A stretch of 64,000 bases of DNA from NCBI GenBank assembly GCA_964412195.1, contig CAYPNP010000013.1, positions 1 through 64,000 of the forward strand. The letters run 5' to 3'. The notes beneath the pieces were generated by a model. It was not told where the DNA came from and ran no database searches. It was given only the letters and a program-made list of their open reading frames with translations. The position numbers were made by a program, and so were the translations under genes. Shown here piece after piece: positions 23,824 through 33,352 of the stretch. This DNA is from CAYPNP01 sp964412195 (GTDB lineage: Bacteria > Acidobacteriota > JAAYUB01). Numbering within the stretch: position 1 is the stretch's first letter; every line of letters starts with the position of its first letter.

Positions 23824-26757
23824 ATGAAACCTAGAATCCGGGTATTCCTCTTTCTGCTGGCATCCTTCACGGCGGTTGTGCCCGCGCAGTTCAAACTTTA
23901 TGAGACAAAGGACTTGCGGTTGATCTACTTCGGCGACGCCCAGTCCTATGTGGCGCTGCACGTCGCGCGCTGCTATGAGAACACCCTCCGCTTCGAGAGC
24001 CGGTTGTTCGAGTATGACACCCCGGAGAAGACGTTCATCCTCCTGCACGACTTTAACGATTACGGCAATGCCGGCGCGGGAGTCACCCCGCGGAATCATA
24101 TCTCCCTGGGCATCGCCCCCCTGAGCTACGCCTGGGACATCTCGCCGGCGAACGAACGGATGAACTCCACCCTCAACCATGAACTGGTCCACCTCATCAC
24201 TCTGGACCAGGCCGCCGCCAGCGATCGCTTCTTCCGGCATGTGTTCTTCGGGAAAGTCCGCCCGGATTTCGCCGATCCCCTGACCCTGATCTATGGCTAC
24301 CTGACCACCCCGCGCCGCTTCAGCCCGCGCTGGTATCAGGAGGGGATCGCGGTCTTCATGGAGACCTGGATGGCCGGGGGGCTGGGCCGCACACTCGGGG
24401 CCTATGACGAAATGGCCTTCCGGACGATGGTCAAAGAACAGGTCACGATGTACGACCGCGTCGGCCTGGAGTCTGCCGGGACCCGGATCGACTTCCAGGT
24501 TGGCGCCAACGCCTACATGTACGGCACGCGCTTCTACAGCTACCTGGCTCTCCAGCACGGCCCGGAAAAGCTGATCCAATGGACCTCGCGGAAGGATGGG
24601 AGCAAGGCTTATTTCGCGTCGGCCTTCCGGCAGGTGTACGGCCAGTCCCTGGACGACGCCTGGAATGAGTGGTTGCGGTGGGAGAGAGGATTCCAATCGG
24701 CCAACCTGGCCCGACTGGCCGAGAATCCCATCACGCCGGACAAACCCATCACACAGCAGAGCCTCGGCTCCGTCTCCCGGACGTGGTACGATCCGGACCG
24801 CCGCGAGATTTACGTGGCCGTCAACTACCCCGGGCAGGTCGCCCACATCGCCGCCCTCGGCCTGGAGACGGGCCAACTCCGCAAGATCTCCCTCGTCAAG
24901 GGGCCGGCCCTCTACTATGTGACCGCCCTCGCCTATGACCCCGCCGGCAAGACGCTGTTCTACACCACGGACAACAACGACTGGCGGGACTTGGTTCAGG
25001 TGGATCCCGCCTCTGGGAAATCACGCCACCTTATGAAGGACTGCCGCCTTGGCGACCTGGCTTGGAGCGCCGCCGACAAGTCCCTGTGGGGCGTCCGGCA
25101 CTTCAACGGCATCTCCACCATCGTGCGGATCCCGCCGCCCTACACCGAGTGGAACCAGGTCTACTCGTGGCCCTACGGAAAAGACCTCTATGACATCGAC
25201 GTGTTGCCCGACGGGCGCTGGCTGGTCGGCGCGCTCACCGAGATCAACGGCAACCAGTCCCTCATCCGCATGGAGGTGCCAAAGCTGCTCACGGGCGACT
25301 CATCTTTCGAGGTCTTGTCCGGCTTCGAGAACAGTTCGCCCGCCAATTTCGTCTTCTCGCCCGACGGGCGGTATCTGTACGGCTGCTCGTACTACTCCGG
25401 CGTTTCCAACATCTACCGGTACGACCTGGAGGCAAAGGACGTCGTCGTCCTGAGCAACACCGACACCGGACTCTTCCGCCCCATTCCCCTCACCGACGGC
25501 CGGCTGCTGGCGTTCCGGTACACCACCGGGGGCTTCCTGCCCGTCCTGATCCCCTCCCAGCCGATCGACAAGGTGAACGCCATCACGTTTCTGGGCCAGG
25601 AGGTCGTCGAAAAATACCCGGTCCTCAAGGAATGGCAGGCGGGGTCCCCAGCGGCCATCGACCTCGATTCGATGAAGACTTACGAGGGCTCGTACCGGCC
25701 TTATCAGCTCCTGCGGCTGCAGTCCGCCTACCCCATCGCCGAAGGATACAAGGTCTACCCTGCCGTGGGGTGGCGATTCAATTTCTCCGATCCCATCGGC
25801 TTGCGGAGCCTGGATTTCAGCGCCTCGTACTCCCCCAGCACCGACCTGGCCGCCAACGAGCGCCTGCACCTCCGGCTGAACTTCGCCTTTTCCAACTTCA
25901 AGTTCGTCGCCACATACAACCGCGCGGACTTCTACGACCTGTTCGGGCCCACCAAGACCGGCCGGAAGGGCGAATCCTTCGAGGTGCACTACAAGAAGAA
26001 TTTGATCTACGATGAACCCAGCCGCTTCATGGACATCAGCGCGTTCGGCGCCGGCTACTTCCACATGGACACCCTGCCCAACTACCAGAACATCGCCGCC
26101 CCGTCCCACACCCTCTACAGCCTGGGGGTGCGGTACAACTACAAGTTCATGACCAGCTCCCTCGGCGCCGTGGATTACGAAAACGGCTACCAATTCCAGG
26201 CCATTTTCTCCGCCAACTTCGCCAACGGCAATTTTTACCCGCGCCTCTACAGCGCATTCGACTACGGCTTCCAGCTTCCCCTCCGGCACTCGTCCATCTG
26301 GCTGCGCAGCGCCGCCGGCTTCAGCACCGGCGCCATCGAGGACTCGTTCGCCAACTATTACTTCGGCGCCTTCGGCAACAACTGGGTGGACTACAATCCC
26401 CAGCGGCGGTTCCGGGAGGTCTACGCCTTCCCGGGCGTGGACATCGACCAGATCGGCGGGAGGAACTTCGGCAAGGTCACCGCGGAGTGGACCCTGCCGC
26501 CTGTGTTCTTCCGCCGCGTCGGCCTCCCCACCTGCTATGCCAGCTGGGCAGGGGCAACCCTCTTTACAGGTTTCCTCGCCACAAACATGGACCATGCCCC
26601 GGAGAGGCAGGAATGGGCAGACGTGGGCGCCCAAATGGACGTGCGGTTCGTGGTGATGTCCAACATGAACTTTACCCTCTCGTTCGGATACGCCCGGGCC
26701 TTCCAGAAACACGGTTCGCCGGCGGACGAGTGGATGGTCTCGCTGCGGATCCACTGA
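23824..26757 (+). CDS. Exported HExxH metalloprotease with beta-propeller and predicted C-terminal barrel
   Basis: A 977-residue secreted protein. A signal peptide (1-21) is followed by a gluzincin-like peptidase domain: HELVH (His119, Glu120, His123) and, 50 residues on, WYQEGIAVFMETWM with Glu173 as likely third zinc ligand. Residues about 310-600 look like a TolB/WD-type propeller (repeated ALAYDPAGKTLFYTTDNN, VFSPDGRYLYG). Residues about 640-977 alternate aromatic and polar strands and end in a charged-hydrophobic strand (MVSLRIH), as in outer-membrane beta barrels. This suggests a surface-anchored protease; the barrel is inference. AGAGGGGG precedes the ATG. The PrsW-like gene starts 2 nt after its stop. 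Confidence 0.78.
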   Translation: MKPRIRVFLFLLASFTAVVPAQFKLYETKDLRLIYFGDAQSYVALHVARCYENTLRFESRLFEYDTPEKTFILLHDFNDYGNAGAGVTPRNHISLGIAPLSYAWDISPANERMNSTLNHELVHLITLDQAAASDRFFRHVFFGKVRPDFADPLTLIYGYLTTPRRFSPRWYQEGIAVFMETWMAGGLGRTLGAYDEMAFRTMVKEQVTMYDRVGLESAGTRIDFQVGANAYMYGTRFYSYLALQHGPEKLIQWTSRKDGSKAYFASAFRQVYGQSLDDAWNEWLRWERGFQSANLARLAENPITPDKPITQQSLGSVSRTWYDPDRREIYVAVNYPGQVAHIAALGLETGQLRKISLVKGPALYYVTALAYDPAGKTLFYTTDNNDWRDLVQVDPASGKSRHLMKDCRLGDLAWSAADKSLWGVRHFNGISTIVRIPPPYTEWNQVYSWPYGKDLYDIDVLPDGRWLVGALTEINGNQSLIRMEVPKLLTGDSSFEVLSGFENSSPANFVFSPDGRYLYGCSYYSGVSNIYRYDLEAKDVVVLSNTDTGLFRPIPLTDGRLLAFRYTTGGFLPVLIPSQPIDKVNAITFLGQEVVEKYPVLKEWQAGSPAAIDLDSMKTYEGSYRPYQLLRLQSAYPIAEGYKVYPAVGWRFNFSDPIGLRSLDFSASYSPSTDLAANERLHLRLNFAFSNFKFVATYNRADFYDLFGPTKTGRKGESFEVHYKKNLIYDEPSRFMDISAFGAGYFHMDTLPNYQNIAAPSHTLYSLGVRYNYKFMTSSLGAVDYENGYQFQAIFSANFANGNFYPRLYSAFDYGFQLPLRHSSIWLRSAAGFSTGAIEDSFANYYFGAFGNNWVDYNPQRRFREVYAFPGVDIDQIGGRNFGKVTAEWTLPPVFFRRVGLPTCYASWAGATLFTGFLATNMDHAPERQEWADVGAQMDVRFVVMSNMNFTLSFGYARAFQKHGSPADEWMVSLRIH

Positions 26758-26759
26758 CC

Positions 26760-27779
26760 ATGCCCATCGTTGCGAAAATCGTCATCGGCGTCCTGCCCGT
26801 CCTCCTCTTCCTGGCCGCGCTCTCCTGGCTGGACAACTACCGGCTGGTCCGGCTGCGCTCCGTGCTGATGGCCATCGGGGTGGGGGCCGCCGTGGCCGTG
26901 GGGTGCATGTACGTTGCCGGCCTCGTCCTGGAGGGTGGGCGGGTCAGCCTTCCGGCTTACTCCCGCTACCTCGCGCCGCTGCTCGAGGAGACCGGCAAGG
27001 CGCTGCTCATCGCCGTCCTAATCCGCTGCCGGCGGATCGGCTTCATGGTGGACGGGGCCATCCTGGGCTTCGCCGTCGGCGCCGGTTTCGCCACGGTGGA
27101 GAACGTCTACTACCTCTGGAACCTGCCGGGGGCGCAGATGCTGACCTGGGTCGTCCGCGGGCTGGGCACGGCGGTGATGCACGGCGGCACCACCGCCATC
27201 ATGGCCATCCTGTCCGCCACGCTGGCGGAGCGCCGGGGCCGGGGCACGCTCGGCTACTGCCTGCCGGGCCTGGCCGTGGCCGTGGTGCTCCATTCGGTCT
27301 TCAACCACTTCCTTCTCGGGCCCATCCACTCCACCCTGCTGGTGCTGGTGGTCCTCCCCGCCCTGATGGTGGTCTGCTTCGTCCGCAGCGAGCGGGCGCT
27401 CCGGAAGTGGCTGGACACCGGCTTCGGCACCGACGCCGAGCTGCTGGAGATGATCCGGACCGGAACCGTGCTGTCGTCGAAGATCGGCCAGTACCTGCAA
27501 TCGGTGATCGACCGGCTGCCCGGCGAGATCCAGGCCGACATGCTCTGCTACCTGCGCCTCTACGTGGAGCTTTCCATCCAGTCGAAAGTGAGCCTGCTGC
27601 TGCAGGAAACCGGCCTGGAATCCCCCGCCGATCCCGAGGTCCGGGACAAGTTCACCGAGCTGCGCTTCCTGGAGAGGCACATCGGCGCCGTCGGCATGCG
27701 CATCTTGTCACCCCTGCTGCACACCAGCCCGCGGGACCTCTGGCAGCTCCACCACCTCAAGGGTGAGACGCCCGCCTAG
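26760..27779 (+). CDS. prsW: PrsW-family intramembrane protease
   Basis: A 339-residue protein with an N-terminal block of about seven TM helices. It has the family's conserved elements: LEETGKALLIAVL (EExxK), GAGFATVENVYYL (FxxxEN), MHGGTTAIM and LHSVFNHF (HxxxN). PrsW cleaves membrane anti-sigma factors in Bacillus; here the target is unknown, though the window encodes sigma and anti-sigma-like components upstream. The C-terminal 120 residues are cytoplasmic and helical, unlike short PrsW proteins. The ATG is 2 nt after the stop of the HExxH gene, so the two are probably coupled. Confidence 0.82.
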   Translation: MPIVAKIVIGVLPVLLFLAALSWLDNYRLVRLRSVLMAIGVGAAVAVGCMYVAGLVLEGGRVSLPAYSRYLAPLLEETGKALLIAVLIRCRRIGFMVDGAILGFAVGAGFATVENVYYLWNLPGAQMLTWVVRGLGTAVMHGGTTAIMAILSATLAERRGRGTLGYCLPGLAVAVVLHSVFNHFLLGPIHSTLLVLVVLPALMVVCFVRSERALRKWLDTGFGTDAELLEMIRTGTVLSSKIGQYLQSVIDRLPGEIQADMLCYLRLYVELSIQSKVSLLLQETGLESPADPEVRDKFTELRFLERHIGAVGMRILSPLLHTSPRDLWQLHHLKGETPA

Positions 27780-28452
27780 TCTTTTTTTTCGTGCTCGTGC
27801 TCGTCATCGTCATCGTAATCGTGCTCGTGCTCGTAATCGTTATCGGATCAAGAAATTCGCGCAGACGCGCAGAGAACGCAGCCTCCTCGTGGGCACAACC
27901 TGGCCGCCGGCAAGCGTGAGGTGCCCCGACCGGCAGGGAGGGGCGCGAGGGGGCCGCCGCCGAGATGCCGGGAGTGCGCCGCACGACTCTGTTTACTCTC
28001 CCTGGCGCGTCTCGATCTCCTCCAGGGTGAGGAAGCATGGTGTTGGCTGGATCTGACGGCAGAGGCGTAAATCTGCGAAGAAAACTGGATGGAATTGTGT
28101 CGCCCGGCCGGTGATCCCGGTGACTGCCCCCTTGCTCCCTCCCTGCCGGTCGGGGTACCTCCGGCGTGCCGGTGGTCGCATTTTGCCATTTGCAATACTT
28201 GATCCAGGATATCGCGCCGAGACGCGGGGTGCCACGGAGTACGAAGGAGTGCTGAGGTGTCGTCCGCACGCCGTGGCTCACGCCGTCCCCGGCGCGTGGG
28301 GATTGTGAAAGATCCGACCAGCCTGACGAATGCCTGGAGGTCGCGAGCTGCGTTTCGCGGGCGTCGGGTGTGCAATGCGTGCCGCGGCCGGGGCCGCGGC
28401 GTACGCCGGTGCTCCCGCGCCGCTTCGCCCCACCGCCGATTCGCCGATTCGC
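27780..28452. repeat. Repeat-rich gap with a MITE-like inverted-repeat element
   Basis: 27790-27845 is a CGTGCTCGTAATCG-type low-complexity run. About 27904-28171 forms an element whose ends are inverted copies of GCCGGCAAGCG…CCCGACCGGCAGGGAGG; its interior GGATGGAATTG…GTCGCCCG recurs at 48590-48606. The flanking 27840-27950 sequence is repeated at 31325-31490, so the kinase gene lies between two related direct repeats. The end has CGCCGATTCGCCGATTCGCC. No gene. Confidence 0.6.
27904..28171. mobile_element. MITE-like element, first copy
   Basis: Inverted ends (GCCCCGACCGGCAGGGAGG near 27923, CCTCCCTGCCGGTCGGGG near 28138) and a shared interior with 48476-48680. A one-ended relative lies at 31433-31600. 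Non-coding, no transposase. Confidence 0.5.
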
Positions 28453-31173
28453 CTACTCCCCCTCGTACGGCTCGTCCGGCGGGTACTTCTTCTCCAGCGC
28501 CTTGAATCGGGGGTGCGGCAGGAGCGGTTTGAATTCCGGCTCGAGTTTGATCATGTTGATGTTCTCAAACGGCGCGGGTTGGCTGAAATAGTACTCCAGC
28601 TGGTCCAGGGCCAGGTCGTTTTCCCCGAACCGGGCGGCAATCACCGCCAGATCGTATACGCTTTGAAAGTGGTTATCGGCGTCCCTCTCCCGCGGGACCA
28701 TCTCCACGACTTCTCTGGCCAACCGGATGGCCTCCTCTTTTCGGCCCAAGCCGCGCATGATTTCTCTGCGGGTGGCCAGCAGGCGCGCTTCCTGGCCCTT
28801 GCCCCGCCGCTCCTGCTCCAGCTTCTCCAACTGCCGCAGCGCCTCGGCGTACGCCGCCCGCGCCTCTTCCTTCCGGCCCATCCCGTCCAGTCCACGGCCT
28901 ACCCACACGGCCTTTAAGGGAATCTCAAACTCAAAGCCGGTCTCATCTATAATGTCCTCGAGAGTGCGGACATGCTCCAGAAATCGCTCGTACCGAGCGG
29001 TCCAGTACAGATAGCGAACATAAGAATATCGTTTTTGCGCCTTCTGCCGCAGAGTGGGCGGCAGGCTGTCCAGGTATCTCACCGCCTTCGCGGGGTCGCC
29101 ATCCCGCCGGACGTAGATCCACGCCATCTGCATGTAAGGAACTTCGGAATTCTTCGCCTCCTGATCCACGGCCATGGCCCGCTTCGCAGTCCGTTCGGCG
29201 TCGGCGTAGCGCTGGCACCGGATATAGTTGAGGCCCAGTATACAGTGGGCATACCAATATGTTGGGTGGAGTTCGACAAGCCGTGCCATGTACCGGAGCC
29301 CTTTATTGAATTTTCCCTGACCCATGGCCCATAGGCCGAGATTGGACAAGATGTTCGTATCACCCGGACAGCCCCGCTCGGCCAGGAGGGTTTCCTTCTC
29401 GGCCAGCTGGCAGTCGCCTTTGAAGCGGGCATACCACGCGCCTAACGCCATGTGATAATACGGGTTGTCCGGCTCCAGCTTACCCCACTTCTGCAAGGCC
29501 CCCCAGGCCAGCGCCGCCCGCCGCTCGCTGCGGTCACCAAAAAAATATAGGAACCTGTCGTGGACAATATACTGGCCAGCAAAAGCATACCAGAATCCCG
29601 GATCCAGCGCGGCTGCCTTTTCGTAAAACTTCAACGCCTCGTCGAGGTTCAAGGCGGTTGTCTTTTCCAGCTTTTCGTTGCCCTTCATATAGCTATCGTA
29701 CGCCGCGGTGTTCCGGGTGTAGACCGGCTCGCCACCCTTGTCCCTGAAACCCTGCCACGCCCCGTCTACCAGCTTCACCACCATCGCCGCGCCCACCTTC
29801 TCCGCGATGATCGACTGCTTCCCCAGGAGGTCCGCCGCCGTCTCGTCGTACTGCTCGGTCCACAGATGCATCCCGTCCGCGACCCGGATCAACTGGGCCG
29901 TCACCCGGATCCGCTCCGCCCCCGCCGCCCCGCCCTGCCACCGCACCGACCCCTCCAGCAGGTAGTCCACCCCCAGCTCGGACGCGATCTGCGGCGCTTT
30001 CTTCTTTGTCGCCTTGTACTCTTCCACGCTGGTCCGCGCCGCCACGCTCAGCCCGTATACCTGCGCCAGCCGGCCGGTGATCTCCTCCGTCACACCGTCC
30101 GCCACGTATTCCTTGTCCGGTGCCCCCAGGTTCGCAAACGGCAGCACCGCCAGCTTCACCCGCACCGGCCGCCACGGCTTCTCCGTCACCCGCCACGGCG
30201 ACCAGAGGTACACGCTGACGGCCGCCGCAGCCAGGAGCAGGACCGCGGCGACCCAGGCGGGCCAGCGCTTCCAGAGCGGCCGCTTCATCGGCACCGCCGC
30301 CGCCTCCGCCACCGGCGACGGGCCCGTCGCCGGCGACGGTGTCGCCGGACCGCCCGCGACGATCCGCCCCACCCCCCGCAGGTCCACCGCCAGGTCCGCC
30401 AGCGTCTGGTACCGCTCCGCCGGGTCCTTCGACAGCGCCTTGGCAATCACCCCGTCCAACTGGATCGGCACTCCCGTCCGCAGCCCCGTCAGCGGCTCGG
30501 GATTCTCGTTCAGGATGCCGTACATCACCGCCTGCGGGTACTCCGCCGCAAACGGCGGCCGCCCCGCCACCATCTCGTACAGCACCACCCCCAGCGACCA
30601 TACGTCCGTCCGGGCGTCGGTGGGCTCCCCCCGTGCCTGCTCCGGCGACATGTACCCCGCCGTCCCCAGCGTCGTCCCCGTTCGCGTCACCGCCGAACCG
30701 GCCGCCAGCTTCGCCAGCCCGAAGTCCAGCACCTTCACCAGCCCTTCCACCGTCAGGAAAAGGTTCGCCGGCTTCACGTCCCGGTGCACGATCCCCCGCC
30801 CGTGCGCGTGCGCCAGCCCCGCCGCCGCCTCCAGCGCGATCCGCAGCGCCTCCTCCAACGGCAGCGGCCCCCGGGCGATCCGGTCCCGCAGCGTCTCCCC
30901 GGTGTAGCAGGCCATGGCGATGAACAGCCGCTCATCTTCGACCTCGCCGACTTCGTAGACCGTGCAGATGTTGGGGTGGTCCAGGGCCGCGGCGGCCTCC
31001 GCCTCGTGCAGAAACCGCCGCTTCGCCTCTGCGTCCCGGCACAGCTCGGGAGGCAGGAACTTCAGGGCGACGGTCCGCTTGAGCTTGGTGTCCTCGGCCT
31101 GGAAGACTTCGCCCATCCCGCCCGCCCCGAGCCGCCCGGTGATCCGATAGTGGGATACGGTCCGCCCGATCAT
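28453..31173 (-). CDS. Ser/Thr protein kinase with TM, TolB/FlgO-like and TPR domains
   Basis: A 906-residue Hanks-type receptor kinase. Kinase domain residues 8-270: LGAGGMGEVF, VALK (Lys38), HRDVKPANLFL (Asp132), DFG (150-152), GTAGYMSPEQA. After a Pro/Ala linker comes one TM helix (307-324). The extracytoplasmic part has LAVLPFANLG…VADGVTEEITGRLAQ…SELGVDYLLEGSVRW, the TolB/FlgO-like module often paired with such kinases, then TPR-like helical repeats to the C-terminus. GGGGAG precedes the ATG. The TPR half is visibly less GC-rich than the kinase half. Substrates unknown. Confidence 0.9.
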   Translation of the reverse strand: MIGRTVSHYRITGRLGAGGMGEVFQAEDTKLKRTVALKFLPPELCRDAEAKRRFLHEAEAAAALDHPNICTVYEVGEVEDERLFIAMACYTGETLRDRIARGPLPLEEALRIALEAAAGLAHAHGRGIVHRDVKPANLFLTVEGLVKVLDFGLAKLAAGSAVTRTGTTLGTAGYMSPEQARGEPTDARTDVWSLGVVLYEMVAGRPPFAAEYPQAVMYGILNENPEPLTGLRTGVPIQLDGVIAKALSKDPAERYQTLADLAVDLRGVGRIVAGGPATPSPATGPSPVAEAAAVPMKRPLWKRWPAWVAAVLLLAAAAVSVYLWSPWRVTEKPWRPVRVKLAVLPFANLGAPDKEYVADGVTEEITGRLAQVYGLSVAARTSVEEYKATKKKAPQIASELGVDYLLEGSVRWQGGAAGAERIRVTAQLIRVADGMHLWTEQYDETAADLLGKQSIIAEKVGAAMVVKLVDGAWQGFRDKGGEPVYTRNTAAYDSYMKGNEKLEKTTALNLDEALKFYEKAAALDPGFWYAFAGQYIVHDRFLYFFGDRSERRAALAWGALQKWGKLEPDNPYYHMALGAWYARFKGDCQLAEKETLLAERGCPGDTNILSNLGLWAMGQGKFNKGLRYMARLVELHPTYWYAHCILGLNYIRCQRYADAERTAKRAMAVDQEAKNSEVPYMQMAWIYVRRDGDPAKAVRYLDSLPPTLRQKAQKRYSYVRYLYWTARYERFLEHVRTLEDIIDETGFEFEIPLKAVWVGRGLDGMGRKEEARAAYAEALRQLEKLEQERRGKGQEARLLATRREIMRGLGRKEEAIRLAREVVEMVPRERDADNHFQSVYDLAVIAARFGENDLALDQLEYYFSQPAPFENINMIKLEPEFKPLLPHPRFKALEKKYPPDEPYEGE

Positions 31174-31982
31174 GGCACTCCCCTGAATCGCCCCGATTGT
31201 GGAATCAGCCTCTGCAATTCGTTGGGAATATTATACTCCAATGAGTGTGCTGGGGTTCGGGACTTGGGGGAGGGGACAAGGCTCCCGTTCGGGCTCGTGC
31301 TCGTGCTGGTAATCGTAATCGTAATTGGATCAAGAAGTTCGCGCAGAGGCGCAGAGAACGCAGCCTCCTCATGGGCACAATTCGGCCACCGGCAAGCGGG
31401 AGGTATCCCAGAGTCGTCCCGGGTACAACCTGGCCGCCAGCAAGCGTGAGGTACCCCGACCGGCAGGGAGGGGCGCGAGGGGCCCGACGCTGGAATCGGG
31501 GCAGGGCGAAACAATTCCATCCACCCGGCAGGGTGAATTCACCGCGGGCGAGTATGTGGTGCAGCGAGCGCCTGAGGATGTGTCGCAACTCCAGGCATTC
31601 ACGCCGACCAGCCCGGAAGGCGCCTTAGAATAGCCCCATGCGTCAGAGGCTGTGTCGCAAAGGCCAGATGGCCCGCAGGGCCAGCCGTTGAGAGCCCAGG
31701 GTGAGCGAAGCGAGACCTGGGAAAGGGCGGAGTCTCGATCGACCCATACATCCCCGCCCTCGCCCTGCAGGGGCGGCCGATAATCGAATCTCACCTATTT
31801 GCTTGCCACCAGTGGCTCAATCGCTCTGCATCTCCCGACATGGGATCTCGATCGCCTTTTCAAGGCTCTTGGGATCGATCCGGACTCCCTACTCCCAGGG
31901 CTCGCTGCGCTCGCCCCGGGCTCTCAATGGCTGGCCCTGCGGGCCCAAAGTCGCCGCCGGCGGCGGCGACGTCCGGCGGGAA
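31174..31982. repeat. Repeat-rich gap upstream of the kinase and downstream of the VWFA gene
   Basis: Contains a minus-strand TATAAT (31230-31235) probably serving the kinase gene. 31290-31490 repeats the sequence at 27790-27950. 31600-31650 resembles one arm of the inverted element at 48140-48448. An imperfect 52-bp inverted repeat (47 of 52 matching by hand) joins 31670-31721 to 31894-31945, with a GGCCCGCAGGGCCAGCC end. These look like small REP/MITE-type elements. No gene. Confidence 0.6.
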
Positions 31983-33116
31983 TCATCGAGGCGCCGGCAG
32001 CCGCACCCGCTTCTTGTAGTCGATGCGGACTTCCGGCGGGGGCGCTCCGGCCTCCGCTGCACCTGCGTTCACCGCCCGGACCTCGAGGGCGTACGATTTG
32101 CCGGGGGACAGGGAACGGGCGTCGCAGCCCAGGACGCAGGTGGCGTGGATCCGCCGCAGCAGCTCCGCCAGGCTGCTGGACACGCCCGACAGGCTCAGCG
32201 GGAAGGCCGCTGCGCCGCCGGTCTCGCGGGCGATCTCCAGGATGGCGCCCTCGTAGGTCCGGCGCATCTTCTCATCGTCGCCCTGGTCCCGGGACGAGAC
32301 GCGGGCCTTGATGTCGTTGTTGGTCTGGGCGCTGGAGGCGGTGGCCACGGTTTCGCCGGTGATGTTCTCCGAGGACCGGTTCGCGCTCTCCACCACGCCT
32401 GGGTCGATGTCGGTGCCGTCCGCGGCGGTGCTGCCCCGCAGGACTTGGGCCTGGGCCTGGGATGCGGCCGAGGGCAGGCGCAGCACGTAGATCGGGGCGT
32501 AGAAACCCTGCAGCTGCGCCTTGATGCGCTCCACCTCGGTGGTGAAGTCCGACGAGGAGAAGCGCCGCCGGTAGCCGAAGATATCGCTGTCGGTGACATA
32601 GAGCGTCGCCACCCGCATGGGGAAGCGCTCGAAGATCCGGTCGCTCTTCTCCTCGAGGCTCTCCACGTTCTCCAGGAAGCCCGGGCGGCCGGTGATGTCG
32701 TAGTTGCGGACCGCCTGGGTGAGGAGTCGGGGGTCCCGGGTGTTGTTCTGCACGACCCGGATGCCGTCGTTGACCGTGACCACCATCACCTGGACGTTGG
32801 GCGGCAGGTCGGCCACGAACGCGGCCAGCTCGTCCCGGAGCGTGTCGATCCAGGTGAGGTTGCCGGTGGTGTCGAGCGCCAGCACGATGAGGACGGGGCT
32901 GTCCGGCCCCCAGTAATGGGTGCGGGGCAGCGCCGTGTCCCCCAGGTTCACGCGGAAGTCCACCCCGGGCATGTCCGTTGCGGGCTGGCCGTGCTCCCCG
33001 AGCAGGCAGACCGGGACCTTGATCACCGGCGGCGACTGGGCCCCCGCGCCCGCCGCCAGCAACAGGACTAGAACCGCGGGAAAGACGACATGGACCAGCG
33101 ATTTCGACGCTCGCAT
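31983..33116 (-). CDS. Secreted VWFA-domain protein (Acidobacteria type)
   Basis: A 377-residue exported protein resembling the VWFA-related domain proteins abundant in Acidobacteriota. It has a signal peptide (MRASKSLVHVVFPAVLVLLLAAGAGAQ), a short N-terminal domain (PGVDFRVNLGD), then a von Willebrand A fold: VLIVLALDTTGNLTWIDTLRDELAAFVADL, in which the MIDAS DxSxS is changed to DTTGN, and VATLYVTDSDIFGYRRR. Later it has GAILEIARETGGAAAFPLS. The ATG at 33116 follows GAGGAGGG; upstream in-frame codons contain no signal-like sequence. Function unknown; likely protein-protein or surface interaction. Confidence 0.82.
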   Translation of the reverse strand: MRASKSLVHVVFPAVLVLLLAAGAGAQSPPVIKVPVCLLGEHGQPATDMPGVDFRVNLGDTALPRTHYWGPDSPVLIVLALDTTGNLTWIDTLRDELAAFVADLPPNVQVMVVTVNDGIRVVQNNTRDPRLLTQAVRNYDITGRPGFLENVESLEEKSDRIFERFPMRVATLYVTDSDIFGYRRRFSSSDFTTEVERIKAQLQGFYAPIYVLRLPSAASQAQAQVLRGSTAADGTDIDPGVVESANRSSENITGETVATASSAQTNNDIKARVSSRDQGDDEKMRRTYEGAILEIARETGGAAAFPLSLSGVSSSLAELLRRIHATCVLGCDARSLSPGKSYALEVRAVNAGAAEAGAPPPEVRIDYKKRVRLPAPR

Positions 33117-33174
33117 CGGCGCCCTCCTCGGGCGGGGTTCGGCGGCCGGCCGGTTGGCGCAGCCGCCGGTCTTA

Positions 33175-33183
33175 TTGTACCAG
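33175..33183 (-). promoter_or_regulatory. Extended -10 promoter of the VWFA gene
   Basis: TGGTACAAT on the minus strand, a TGn-extended -10 with one mismatch, about 59 nt upstream of the ATG. Confidence 0.45.
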
Positions 33184-33352
33184 ATCGCCGGCAGGCCGGA
33201 CCGGCTTTGTTGAATCGTCCGGGAGGACCGATTCATCTGATCCTCTCCACCTCCCCGAGGGATCCGCGACGGCACAGAGATTCGTTTTCCGCGCCCCCCA
33301 CTTGTGGTAGGCTGGAGTTTACAAATTTGACCGGGCAACAGGATCGAAGACC

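Noticed and set aside
29560..31449. Plus-strand frame opposite the Ser/Thr kinase
   Set aside because: Arg/His/Pro-rich antisense translation; the kinase motifs are on the minus strand.
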